Below are positions 24,345 to 32,775 of a DNA stretch of 64,000 bases, piece after piece. The notes under the pieces were generated by a model. The model ran no database searches. It had not been told where the DNA came from and saw only the letters and a list, made by a program, of their open reading frames with translations. Source of the stretch: RGIG1681 sp045650505 (lineage in GTDB: Bacteria; Bacillota; Clostridia; Christensenellales; UBA1242); the NCBI GenBank assembly GCA_045650505.1, contig JAZRRE010000010.1, forward strand, positions 19,057 to 83,056, written 5' to 3'. Position 1 is the first letter of the stretch, and each line of letters opens with the position of its first letter. Both the position numbers and the translations under genes were made by a program.

Positions 24345-26450
24345 ATGGATACTATAATTTATTATATTTGCATTCCACTTGGATACTTAATGAAGTGGAG
24401 CTATATGCTTCTTAAAAACTATGGTTTGGCAATAATTTTATTCACTCTTGCAACCAAAGTTATTTTGCTTCCAATTTCTATTTGGATTCAAAAAAATTCA
24501 ATTTTAATGGTTAAAATTCAACCACAAGTAAACTTTATAAAAGCAAATTTGAGCGGAAATATTGATGCTATTGCGGAAGAACAATCTAAACTTTTCAAGA
24601 AAGAAAAGTATCACCCAATGGCTTCACTTGTTCCACTTATCTTGCAACTTGTTTTGCTTCTTGGTGTTGTTTATATCATTAACCACCCATTGAACTATTT
24701 ATTTGCAGTTTCTGATGAAGTTGTGACATCAATGGCAAACTTCATTGGTGCAAATATGGAAGATTCATCTTTCCAATTATCAATTGTTGAAGCAATTAAA
24801 AATGGAACAATAACAGCGTCATCTGCAATTGAAGGTGTGACAAGTGCAGAACTTGCTTCAATTGTTGAGAAGGTGAGTGATTTTAGATTAAGTTTTTGTG
24901 GAATGAATTTAACAACAATTCCAGCTGATGTTTGGGGTTGGTATATTTTAGTTCCAATTTTAGCAGGTGCTTCATCTTGGGTTATGTGTTGGACACAAAA
25001 TATGTCAAACGTTATTCAACACGAACAAGGCAAGCTTAATCAATATGGAATTATGATTTTGAGTGTTGCTCTTTCACTTTATTTAGGAATTTTTGTTCCT
25101 GCTGGAACAGCACTTTATTGGATTGCTAGCAACTTGATGTCTATTGCACTTATGTATATTTTAAATGCTGCAATTAATCCTAAAAAATATGTTGATTATG
25201 AAGCATTAGAGCAAAGTCGAAAAGCACTTGCAGATTCAAAAGCTTATGGTGCAATTGATAAAAAAGACCCACTTTACAAACAAATGAAGAAGAGGGAAAA
25301 GGCAGACTATAAAAAGTTTAAACATATTGCTAACAAACATATTGTAATTTATTCAGAAAAGAGTGGTTTTTATAAATATTATAAAGAACTTATCGAAGAA
25401 TTGCTTAAAAAATCAAACCTTGTGATTCATTATGTTACAAACGATTATAACGATAAGATTTTTGAACTTGCTGAAAAAGAACCAAGAATTAAACCATATT
25501 ATATCGGTTTGAAGAAAATGACTATTTTAATGATGCTTGTTGAAACTGATATCTTTATTATGACAACACCTGATTTAGATAAGTATTATTTAAAGCGTTC
25601 ATTTATTAAAAAAGATATTGAATATATTTATGTTCCACACGATTCAATGAGTGTGCATATGGGATTCAATGAAGGTGCTCTTGATGCATTTGACACAATC
25701 TTTTGTTCAGGTGAACACGTTAAAACAGAAGTTTTGGCAACAGAAAAGGTTTATAATTTAAAGAGCAAGAAGCTTGTTGAATTTGGTTTCCCACTTTTAG
25801 ATAATTTGGTTAAATCTGTTAAAGAGGAAAATAAGGATAAAAAATCTGGAAGCAAGAAAGAAATCTTGATTGCTCCTTCTTGGCAAGAAGATAACTTGCT
25901 TGACTCTTGCATTGATGGCTTGATTGAAAAACTTTATTCGAAAGATTATCACATCACAGTTAGACCTCACCCTGAATACGTTAAGAGATATCAATATAAG
26001 TTAAATCAACTTATTGAAAAGTATAAAGACTATGATGAAAAGCTTTTAACATTTGAATTAGATTTTTCAAGCAATAAATCAATTTATTCATCAGATTTGC
26101 TAATTACTGATTGGTCAGGTATTTCTGCTGAATTTGCATTTGCAACCGGAAATCCTGTTGTATTTATCAATACAAAGATGAAAGTTTGCAATCAAAATTG
26201 GCAAAAAATTGAAATCACTCCAATTGAAATTAAATTAAGAAATATTATTGGTGTGAATGTTGACAAAGAGGATGTTGTTAAAATTGATGAAACAATAAAG
26301 AACTTATTTAAAGATAAGAAAGAATACAAAAAGAAGATTGAGGAATATTTTGAAACCTTTACATATAATCACGGCACCGCTGCAGAGAAGGGAGCTAAAT
26401 ATATTCTTCAATCATTGATTGAAAAAAAGAAAAACAAAAAGGAGAACTAA
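24345..26450 (+). CDS. YidC/Oxa1 insertase fused to a CDP-glycerol glycerophosphotransferase-like domain
   Basis: 701 aa in one uninterrupted frame. Residues 1-280 are a YidC/Oxa1 core: five or so TM helices, LATKVILLPIS with the groove Lys K38 (an Arg in SpoIIIJ), cytoplasmic amphipathic hairpin, and PAGTALYWIASNLMS near the end. A charged linker (about 285-325) leads to a cytoplasmic Glyphos_transf-like (teichoic acid primase/polymerase) domain with FGFPLLDNL, RPHPE (about 540) and TDWSGISAEFAFATGNPVVF (about 587-606). The usual WHG-TP motif is replaced by PHDSMSVHMGF. It sits between the membrane transferase and a small membrane protein with 1-22 nt gaps. I know of no characterised protein with this architecture. 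Confidence 0.9.
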   Translation: MDTIIYYICIPLGYLMKWSYMLLKNYGLAIILFTLATKVILLPISIWIQKNSILMVKIQPQVNFIKANLSGNIDAIAEEQSKLFKKEKYHPMASLVPLILQLVLLLGVVYIINHPLNYLFAVSDEVVTSMANFIGANMEDSSFQLSIVEAIKNGTITASSAIEGVTSAELASIVEKVSDFRLSFCGMNLTTIPADVWGWYILVPILAGASSWVMCWTQNMSNVIQHEQGKLNQYGIMILSVALSLYLGIFVPAGTALYWIASNLMSIALMYILNAAINPKKYVDYEALEQSRKALADSKAYGAIDKKDPLYKQMKKREKADYKKFKHIANKHIVIYSEKSGFYKYYKELIEELLKKSNLVIHYVTNDYNDKIFELAEKEPRIKPYYIGLKKMTILMMLVETDIFIMTTPDLDKYYLKRSFIKKDIEYIYVPHDSMSVHMGFNEGALDAFDTIFCSGEHVKTEVLATEKVYNLKSKKLVEFGFPLLDNLVKSVKEENKDKKSGSKKEILIAPSWQEDNLLDSCIDGLIEKLYSKDYHITVRPHPEYVKRYQYKLNQLIEKYKDYDEKLLTFELDFSSNKSIYSSDLLITDWSGISAEFAFATGNPVVFINTKMKVCNQNWQKIEITPIEIKLRNIIGVNVDKEDVVKIDETIKNLFKDKKEYKKKIEEYFETFTYNHGTAAEKGAKYILQSLIEKKKNKKEN

Positions 26451-26451
26451 A

Positions 26452-26802
26452 ATGAGTATTTTAAGTGGTATTCAAGAAGCATCAAGAATGCTTTACATTG
26501 ACCCAGCTGCAACATCTGTATTATTATCTTCAATCACTGCAATTGTTGTCGCTATTGGTGCATCAGTTATTATTTTCTGGAGAAAATTCAAGAAAAAAGT
26601 TGGAAAAACTTTACACCTTGACCCAAATGCTGGAAAAGAAATTGAAGATGAATTAGTTGTTACTGATGCTGAAATTGTTGAAGAAACAGAAGAAGTTGCT
26701 GAAACAGAAGTTAAAGCTGAAGAAACAACTGATGTTGTTGAAACAGAAGTTAAAACTGAAGAAACAACTGAAACAGAAGAAACAAAAAAAGAAGATAAAT
26801 AA
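26452..26802 (+). CDS. Small single-TM protein with acidic repeat tail
   Basis: 116 aa. A short N-terminal amphipathic segment, one TM helix (about 23-44, VLLSSITAIVVAIGASVIIF), a basic stop-transfer patch (RKFKKKVGK), then an acidic tail with repeats of the type ETEVKxEETT. The repeat is also visible in DNA as two imperfect copies of about 39 bp near 26690-26770. It begins 1 nt after the fusion gene stop with AAAAAGGAG upstream, so it is the third member of the operon. It may be an accessory or scaffold for the two membrane enzymes (inference). Confidence 0.8.
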   Translation: MSILSGIQEASRMLYIDPAATSVLLSSITAIVVAIGASVIIFWRKFKKKVGKTLHLDPNAGKEIEDELVVTDAEIVEETEEVAETEVKAEETTDVVETEVKTEETTETEETKKEDK

Positions 26803-26809
26803 GGAAATT

Positions 26810-26841
26810 AAAAAGAAAGAAACAATTGTTTCTTTCTTTTT
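26810..26841 (+). terminator. Terminator of the sulfatase/YidC-fusion operon
   Basis: Palindrome AAAAAGAAAGAAACA around ATTG with a T-rich 3' side. Confidence 0.75.
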
Positions 26842-26914
26842 GTTTAAATTAATGCTTAATAATAAAAATTTAAGGTTAAATGATATAAATTATGAAAATA
26901 TAATGTTTTATGAT

Positions 26915-26944
26915 TTGACAATAGTAAAAATTTTTAAGTATATT
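26915..26944 (+). promoter_or_regulatory. Promoter of the 26967 gene
   Basis: TTGACA (26915-26920), 18 bp, TATATT (26939-26944); AGGAGGG follows. Confidence 0.65.
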
Positions 26945-26966
26945 ATATCTAGTAGGAGGGAATTTT

Positions 26967-27341
26967 ATGGCACAACCACAAGCTGCGTTAAAAAATGTTT
27001 ATGAAGAATTACAATCCGCTAGGAATGTTTTAGCTTGTTTTGAAGGTCTTGAAGGAAAGTCAAAAGAAGAAATTGTTGCTGAAATTCAAAATGTTGTTGG
27101 AGATTTAGAAGTTGTTTTCGCACCAAAGAGAAAAGGTAGTGGAGATTATGGTTTAGAATCAACAAGCGGTTGGGGGCTTCAATCTGATATGGCAAGTGCT
27201 TATTTAAGACAAGCAACAGAAGAATTAAATAAAGCAAGAAAAAAAATTAAAGAATATAAAAATCAATATAGAATGCAAATTTTCCAAGCAAAAAGAAATA
27301 GTAAAAAAGAACATGGTTTAGAGCAACCAAGTAATGGTTAA
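26967..27341 (+). CDS. Hypothetical helical protein (124 aa)
   Basis: A soluble, mainly alpha-helical protein, with helices about 5-45 and a Lys-rich helix about 85-115 separated by a Gly/Ser-rich turn (GSGDYGLESTSGWGLQS). No known motif. A strong ribosome binding site (AGGAGGG) and its own promoter and terminator argue that it is real and well expressed. The pattern suggests a small structural or DNA/RNA-associated protein; nothing more can be said. Confidence 0.7.
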   Translation: MAQPQAALKNVYEELQSARNVLACFEGLEGKSKEEIVAEIQNVVGDLEVVFAPKRKGSGDYGLESTSGWGLQSDMASAYLRQATEELNKARKKIKEYKNQYRMQIFQAKRNSKKEHGLEQPSNG

Positions 27342-27378
27342 AAAAACAGCCAACTCAAATAGAGTCGGCTGTTTTTTA
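27342..27378. terminator. Bidirectional terminator
   Basis: Stem AACAGCC-ACTC / GAGT-GGCTGTT with T tracts on both strands between convergent genes. Confidence 0.8.
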
Positions 27379-27984
27379 ATTTTCCATTTCTTTATCATTA
27401 AGGTCAGCGGCTTTTGCTTCTGCTCGTTTTTGTCTTTTTTCTTCAATATCCATTTCGCGTAATCTGTATTTTGCTAGAATTAAAGATGAAATAAGAACTG
27501 AACTTAATGATGCTATTGAAAGACCAGAATAAACTTTATTAATTTTTTCAATGTCATCGGCGTATTCATCGTATTTTGAAATAGTTTCTTGAACGTGTTT
27601 ATCATCTTCTAAACTTCTTAAAAATTCTTCAAAAGTTTTATTGTTTTTTGTGGTATCAATTATATGTTGATATTCATCAGCGGTAATTTCTCCACGTGTG
27701 AGTTTATCGATGGCATTTTTTTGAATTTCAGAAACATAATCTTTATAAGCATCTGAATCTTGATAACCTGAAAGTTCATCTGCAAGAGGTTGTTTGATTG
27801 GAATTTTATTCATTTGATGTTGGGCAAATAAGCCATTAAAAAGGTAAATTGCAGCGGCAATGGCATAGATTGTCCAAGCAAAATTAATAGGCTTTTTGCA
27901 AGCTTGATATTTTCTTTCTTCTTCGGCAAGTTCTTCAGGTGTAAGTTCAAATTTTTCAGGTTCTTGCTTTTTATTTTTTTTCAT
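27376..27984 (-). CDS. Hypothetical two-TM membrane protein with charged ends
   Basis: 202 aa. Charged N-terminus, TM helix at about 33-53, an extracytoplasmic or cytoplasmic helical domain of about 90 residues, a second TM helix (about 152-172) and a Glu/Lys-rich tail. The segment LTRGEITADEYQHII recalls the short SHOCT-type helix, but this is a weak likeness. TGGAG precedes the ATG. Single gene. Confidence 0.68.
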   Translation of the reverse strand: MKKNKKQEPEKFELTPEELAEEERKYQACKKPINFAWTIYAIAAAIYLFNGLFAQHQMNKIPIKQPLADELSGYQDSDAYKDYVSEIQKNAIDKLTRGEITADEYQHIIDTTKNNKTFEEFLRSLEDDKHVQETISKYDEYADDIEKINKVYSGLSIASLSSVLISSLILAKYRLREMDIEEKRQKRAEAKAADLNDKEMEN

Positions 27985-28064
27985 AATTTCACTCCACTAA
28001 AATTATTATAACATATATTTTTAATTTTTCAAGAGGGATAAAATTGTAATATATTTAACAATCC

Positions 28065-28092
28065 TTGATTTATATTTAATTATGTTTATAAT
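28065..28092 (+). promoter_or_regulatory. Promoter of the 28125 gene
   Basis: TTGATT (28065-28070), 16 bp, TATAAT (28087-28092). Confidence 0.6.
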
Positions 28093-28124
28093 TTACATTA
28101 TAAATATAATTATAGGAGAATTTT

Positions 28125-28664
28125 ATGTTTGTTATTTGGGGTGTTGGAAGTCGAAGAAATTATACTAATGTATTTATAAAAGAAACTTGTGATAGATGTG
28201 GAAATACTAATGATATCAATATTATCACTGATTATAAGTGTGGGACAATTTTCTTTATTCCGATTTTCAAGTTTGGCAGAAAATATTATGAAGTTTGTCC
28301 AAATTGTGGAGCGTTTAAAGAAATTAGCAAAAGAGAATTTAAAGAAATTAAAGCAGCAAACAGAAGTGGCTTGATTTATGAAGCAAAAGATGTTGTTGTA
28401 ACAAGTGAACCTATTAAAGCAATAGAAAGTGCTGAAAATATTACAACTGTTGAAATTAAAGAAGCTGCAGAAGTTAAAGAAAACAAAGAAGATGTAACAA
28501 AAGAAATTAATAATATTATTAAGAAGTTAAAAGAAAAAAATTATGTTTTAACAGCTGATAAATTAGATAAGTTTAAACAAGTTTTAAAAGGACAGCTTAT
28601 GAAAAAGTTTACAAATGAAAAGGTTGTTGAAGAAGCAATTGCCGATTATTTTAAAAATGTATAA
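28125..28664 (+). CDS. Zinc-ribbon protein with helical tail
   Basis: 179 aa. The N-terminal domain (1-75) has C-x-x-C (CDRCG, about 23-26) and a second C-x-x-C (CPNCGA, about 58-61) around the phrase FIPIFKFGRKYYEVC, typical of the small zinc-ribbon family often followed by low-complexity helices. The rest is an acidic linker and a C-terminal helical domain (NNIIKKLKEKNYVLTADKL). Cytoplasmic. AGGAGAA precedes the ATG. Function unknown. Confidence 0.75.
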   Translation: MFVIWGVGSRRNYTNVFIKETCDRCGNTNDINIITDYKCGTIFFIPIFKFGRKYYEVCPNCGAFKEISKREFKEIKAANRSGLIYEAKDVVVTSEPIKAIESAENITTVEIKEAAEVKENKEDVTKEINNIIKKLKEKNYVLTADKLDKFKQVLKGQLMKKFTNEKVVEEAIADYFKNV

Positions 28665-28694
28665 AAAAAGACCACAAATTGTGGTCTTTTTTTT
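28663..28694. terminator. Bidirectional terminator
   Basis: Stem AAGACCACAA/TTGTGGTCTT with seven A and eight T at the sides. Confidence 0.8.
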
Positions 28695-29448
28695 ATGATT
28701 GCTTTAGCCATATTATGTTTGTTACATAAAAGATTTCGCAAGCACCATCACCGTGGTCAGTGCGTGTTAAACTTGAATTCCAATCAGCGTATCCGTATTC
28801 AAAGTGAACATAAACTAAATAGCCTTCAATTTTAATGTATTGTCCTTCTTTTACATTTCGAATTAGCTTTAAAACACGATTGTTGGCATGAATTAGGTGA
28901 TTGTTTGAAATTGAGTTTACGATGGCTTCTCGGCTGCCAAGTTTTTCATTTAATGTGACAGGATATTCATAGTGCAAGAATCTTCTTCCATCATTTCTAA
29001 ATTTAATTTGACTAATATTTTCTTCATTTGCAACTTCGCCCCAAGCCATTCCAAAATCATAGCGAGAAATTTTGTTTGGTGTGTTGTGTGGAAAATAATA
29101 GTGTTTCTTAACAACGCGGCCCACAAGTGTATAATTTGCCTTAACGGTGTATGTTATGGTGCAGTCATCAACTTCGTGCGTTAAGATATTTGCAGATTCT
29201 ATTTGAATCGGTTCTGGAAGGTTTAATAGGCTAGCAATATATTCGTAATCTTTTTTAACAGCAAAAAGACTCAAAATGTATGACCCGAAAGCTATTATCA
29301 CCACCATAAGCAAGCTGATGATAGCAATAATCTGTTTTTTGCGTTTTGACATTTTTTTAGCTTCAGGTGAAAAGACTTCATTTATTTGAGTTTCATCAAT
29401 TATCTCATTATTTGTTTTATTTTTTCTTCTAAATAAGTTAAAAGCCAT
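28693..29448 (-). CDS. Hypothetical single-TM protein with extracytoplasmic domain
   Basis: 251 aa. Basic cytoplasmic N-terminus (about 1-38), TM helix (about 39-62), then a beta-rich outer domain. The C-terminal pattern KIEGYLVYVHFEYG, SSLTRTDHGDGACEIFYV is characteristic of a group of unnamed membrane proteins I have seen in Bacillota and Bacteroidota, without a known role. Asp and Cys in GDGACE could be functional. AAGAGGAAA precedes the ATG. Confidence 0.7.
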   Translation of the reverse strand: MAFNLFRRKNKTNNEIIDETQINEVFSPEAKKMSKRKKQIIAIISLLMVVIIAFGSYILSLFAVKKDYEYIASLLNLPEPIQIESANILTHEVDDCTITYTVKANYTLVGRVVKKHYYFPHNTPNKISRYDFGMAWGEVANEENISQIKFRNDGRRFLHYEYPVTLNEKLGSREAIVNSISNNHLIHANNRVLKLIRNVKEGQYIKIEGYLVYVHFEYGYADWNSSLTRTDHGDGACEIFYVTNIIWLKQS

Positions 29449-29546
29449 TAATTTCCTCTTGGTGTAATTATAAGAATAAATAAATTATAATGTCAAATAA
29501 AATCGAAATGTAGGAAATTAATATTATTTAACAATTAAATTTTGTG

Positions 29547-29575
29547 TTGATAAAAAATTATATCTATGATAAACT
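29547..29575 (+). promoter_or_regulatory. Promoter of the 29594 gene
   Basis: TTGATA (29547-29552), 17 bp, TAAACT (29570-29575). Confidence 0.6.
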
Positions 29576-29593
29576 TTTGGTGTAGGAGAGATT

Positions 29594-30502
29594 ATGTCGC
29601 AAAAAAACTTTAAAAAAGATGGTGTGCTTTATGATTCAAAGGGTGCAATTGTTTCAAATTTGCATGCAGAAGAAAATAAAAACTTTGCAGTTATTGCAAG
29701 ATGCGGCCATTGTGGTAGGGGTTATTATATTCCTGTGTTATTTTCAGTTTATTGCAAGGATATATATGCAGCAATAGAAAGAGTTAAAGCAATTCCAAGA
29801 GTTAAAAGAGACCAAAAAGATGTTATTATTGATGCGTTTGAAATAACTCAACTTGAAGACCATCTTATCAATTCCATAAGTGATAGGGATTCTTTTTTAA
29901 AGGGATTTTATGATAAAGATTCTCCAGAAATTCAAGCACGCAGATTAATGATTAGTTCAAGAGTTGAAGATGTTTTTAATGAAAATATTGATATTCCAGA
30001 AACTGAATTAAAAGAAATGATAAAGACAGCTGATACTTTTGATGAAACCTTTGTGCTTCAAAGACAGTTTGCTCCAATAATTCAGGGAAATCGAATTACT
30101 TATTCAAGTCGTTATGATAGAAAACAATTAATAGAAGATTATTTTACACAGGCTGTTTTAAGACATGGTGTTAGAAAGGCAAATGTTTATTTTATGTCTA
30201 TGTATTATCAAATTTATGGAAAAAACAACAAACTTGGATTAGTGTTTGATAATGGTTGGTTTGTTTTTAGAGGAAAAGATGGAAAACTTCATTCATATGC
30301 GGTTGATGATGTGTATTATCAAAAGCTTGTAGAATCAGGTGTTTTCGAAAGAGATAAAATAGTTGAAGAGGAAAAACCATTATTTGAAAATGGACAGACA
30401 AAACAAGTTTCGGCAATTGATAGATTTAATAGAAGAATGTCTAGATATAATGAAAAGAGAAATAATGATTTAAAAGAAAAACAACCAGGTGAAGAATGTT
30501 AA
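29594..30502 (+). CDS. Hypothetical protein with N-terminal CxxC knuckle
   Basis: 302 aa, soluble. A CGHCGRGYYIPV knuckle lies at about 37-48; no clear second Cys pair is seen, apart from a Cys about 15 residues on, so a zinc site is uncertain. The middle is helical and charged, and the C-terminal 40 residues are basic and disordered. TAGGAGAG precedes the ATG. Single gene, not recognised. Confidence 0.7.
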   Translation: MSQKNFKKDGVLYDSKGAIVSNLHAEENKNFAVIARCGHCGRGYYIPVLFSVYCKDIYAAIERVKAIPRVKRDQKDVIIDAFEITQLEDHLINSISDRDSFLKGFYDKDSPEIQARRLMISSRVEDVFNENIDIPETELKEMIKTADTFDETFVLQRQFAPIIQGNRITYSSRYDRKQLIEDYFTQAVLRHGVRKANVYFMSMYYQIYGKNNKLGLVFDNGWFVFRGKDGKLHSYAVDDVYYQKLVESGVFERDKIVEEEKPLFENGQTKQVSAIDRFNRRMSRYNEKRNNDLKEKQPGEEC

Positions 30503-30505
30503 AAC

Positions 30506-30538
30506 AAAAAAAGACTAACTTAAATGTTAGTCTTTTTT
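30506..30538. terminator. Bidirectional terminator
   Basis: Stem AAGACTAAC/GTTAGTCTT with A and T tracts between convergent genes. Confidence 0.8.
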
Positions 30539-30553
30539 ATTTTTAATTTATTT

Positions 30554-31507
30554 TTAGTCTTTAGTTTTAAGGCTTGCCCATAAGTTTGATGGGTATTCAC
30601 CTTTGTTAACAAGATTTTTAAGAGCTGCAACAACTTTATCTTTGTCTTCTTTATAAGTCATTCCATACCAAGTTGCTGTTGTTGGGTGCATTTCAATTGA
30701 GATGCTTCCATCAAGAATAAACTCTGTGAGTGTTTGAGAAAGAATTAACTCTGCTTTTGCGAGGTTGTCTTTTTCATTTTCTAAAAAGTTGTCAAATGAA
30801 GTTTGCAATTTTTCAGTGAAGTCTTTTTTGAAACTGAACATATTCATTGATACAGGTGTGTCATTTGAAACTTCATAAGGTTTGATATCTGGGAAATCAA
30901 GTGGGGCAGCACGAAGAACTCCATCTTCATCTCTACCAATAACAGATTCAGCAATGCCTAAAAGTTTGCCATCATCGTTAACTGCGCAGATGCCACGTTT
31001 AACTTTTCCATTTTCGCCAATTGTGTTTGCAGCCTCATAGCCGATAACTGCATAGTTATTAGCTCTTGAAGTTTGTGTTTGTTTTTCAATTTTCTTTTCT
31101 GCTTTCAAAAAGTCTGCTGCGGTTTTGAATGCATCATAACCATAGAAATCATCAGCGTTGATAACAACAAAGTCATCTTTAATTTCAGGAACCGCGCATA
31201 AAAGTGCGTGAGTTGTTCCAAGTGGTTTTTGTCTGTCTGCTGGAATGGTGTATTGAGCTGGAACGTTTGTGTTTTCTTGGAAAACATACGCAGTGTCAAT
31301 AAATTGTTCAATTCTGCTTCCAACTGTTTTCTTGAAAAGGTCTAAATGTTCTCTTTTGATAATGAATACAACTCTGTCAAAACCACATTTAATTGCATCG
31401 AAAATAGAATAGTCAATAATAAAGTTTCCGTTTTCATCGATTGGTTCAGCTTGTTTGAGTCCGCCAAATCTTGAACCCATTCCGGCTGCTAAAATAACAA
31501 GATCCAT
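30554..31507 (-). CDS. Sugar-phosphate nucleotidyltransferase
   Basis: 317 aa. NTP-transferase (GT-A) fold: nucleotide-binding ILAAGMGSRFGGLKQAEPI at the N-terminus, PLGTTHALLCA and the metal-binding VVINADDFYG. This activates a sugar-1-phosphate with an NTP. The Lys in GGLKQ takes the place of the usual PK in this family. The closest groups in my memory are the single-domain nucleotidyltransferases of cell-wall or polysaccharide pathways; the sugar is not predictable. AGGGGGAA precedes the ATG. Single gene. It may supply envelope polymer synthesis elsewhere. Confidence 0.85.
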   Translation of the reverse strand: MDLVILAAGMGSRFGGLKQAEPIDENGNFIIDYSIFDAIKCGFDRVVFIIKREHLDLFKKTVGSRIEQFIDTAYVFQENTNVPAQYTIPADRQKPLGTTHALLCAVPEIKDDFVVINADDFYGYDAFKTAADFLKAEKKIEKQTQTSRANNYAVIGYEAANTIGENGKVKRGICAVNDDGKLLGIAESVIGRDEDGVLRAAPLDFPDIKPYEVSNDTPVSMNMFSFKKDFTEKLQTSFDNFLENEKDNLAKAELILSQTLTEFILDGSISIEMHPTTATWYGMTYKEDKDKVVAALKNLVNKGEYPSNLWASLKTKD

Positions 31508-31680
31508 AAAAATTCCCCCTAAATTCGAGAAGTGTTATTTCTTCTCACTTATTACATTATATCATTATAAAAATTTAGTATCAAGATTAAATTTAAAATA
31601 ATTGTAGTTAAGTTATATAAAAAACGAATAGAACCTATAAATTTTGTTAAAGTTGTTGAGATTATATTAATAAAAAAGGT

Positions 31681-31709
31681 TTTACATTTACACTTTGATT
31701 TTCTATAAT
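31681..31709 (+). promoter_or_regulatory. Promoter of the 31728 gene
   Basis: TTTACA (31681-31686), 17 bp, TATAAT (31704-31709). Confidence 0.7.
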
Positions 31710-31727
31710 TAAAATAGAGAGGTGTTT

Positions 31728-32759
31728 ATGGAAAGTTTGAATAAACAAAAGTTTTCATTTAGATATATAACCATTGCTTATTTAATTCCATTTATTTTGC
31801 AAATAATGCTTTTTGGTTATCAAGTTTCAAAGGGCATTGTTTCAGTTTGGAACATTATTACTATTGTAATGATGATTTTTCTTTATGGCTATGCAATAAG
31901 AAATATGAAAAAGGCGAATTTTAATGTCGAAGAAATAATAACCAAAAATAAAGAAAAGTTTAATACAATCATCAAACAGCAAAAAGAAAAAACTAGTAAA
32001 AAAACAAGGCTTATTGTTTTGTTTATTGCAATTATTTTTGGTGCGATTTCAGCCTTATTCTTTTATTTGCATTCTTCAAAAACAGAAGGATTAGAAATTG
32101 TAAATTCAAGGGTTGTTGACCAATGGGGAGAAACAACTGTTGTGATTGAAGAAACAGATGAGGGAATTCAAGAAACTGAAAGCGATTATATTGAAGTTAC
32201 TGTTGAGTATGAGTTTAAAGGTGAAACAAAAGGTGCTGTGATTAAGGCAACAACAACTGATAAAATTTATGTTGATGAGCTTAAAATCTTTATTGATGAA
32301 GAAGGTAAGTTTGTTGCAGATTATGGCAGATTGATGGTTTGGAAATTTGAGGCAATTGTATTTTTAAGTTGTGCGATAATATTACTTCTTTGTTCAATGT
32401 TTGCACTTGCTGGTGAATTTATTGGCGGCTCTATATTTATGCTTATTGGAACAGCTTTAATGTTTGTTATTAGCAGTCCTTTGTTTGAGAATTTCTTATA
32501 TAACGATTTAACTTGTTTTACTCTTCTTTTTGCCAATGTGGGTGTATGTTTACTCATTTGCGGAATATTTGTTATGATTTTTGGCAGATATTCGGTTTAT
32601 GGATTGTATAATACTGAACTTGCAAACAAATCAACATTTAATGAATTTGGTGAGACAATAATGGTTGAAGATGTTGAACAAAAATGTGAATGTTGCGGAG
32701 AAAAAATTGCTCCAACAGATAAATTCTGTGGAAATTGTGGTATGAAGATTAATCGCTAG
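31728..32759 (+). CDS. Multi-TM membrane protein with C-terminal zinc ribbon
   Basis: 343 aa. About six TM helices (two near the N-terminus, one at about 92-115, three at about 210-295) with an acidic extracytoplasmic beta domain between (about 118-205, with repeated EET/EVT strands). It ends in a cytoplasmic zinc ribbon, CECCGEKIAPTDKFCGNCG. The zinc ribbon plus TM layout is common in uncharacterised Bacillota membrane proteins. ATG 31728 is chosen over GTG 31722 because AGAGAGG lies close upstream. Confidence 0.75.
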   Translation: MESLNKQKFSFRYITIAYLIPFILQIMLFGYQVSKGIVSVWNIITIVMMIFLYGYAIRNMKKANFNVEEIITKNKEKFNTIIKQQKEKTSKKTRLIVLFIAIIFGAISALFFYLHSSKTEGLEIVNSRVVDQWGETTVVIEETDEGIQETESDYIEVTVEYEFKGETKGAVIKATTTDKIYVDELKIFIDEEGKFVADYGRLMVWKFEAIVFLSCAIILLLCSMFALAGEFIGGSIFMLIGTALMFVISSPLFENFLYNDLTCFTLLFANVGVCLLICGIFVMIFGRYSVYGLYNTELANKSTFNEFGETIMVEDVEQKCECCGEKIAPTDKFCGNCGMKINR

Positions 32760-32775
32760 AAAAAGGACGATTTAT

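Noticed and set aside
24345..26450. YidC fusion as an artefact of a lost stop codon
   Set aside because: The frame is continuous through a long charged linker with normal coding composition, and there is no second start with a ribosome binding site at the junction.
26690..26790. Tandem DNA repeats as a mobile or CRISPR-like feature
   Set aside because: The repeats are in frame and code for the acidic ETEVKxEETT tail.
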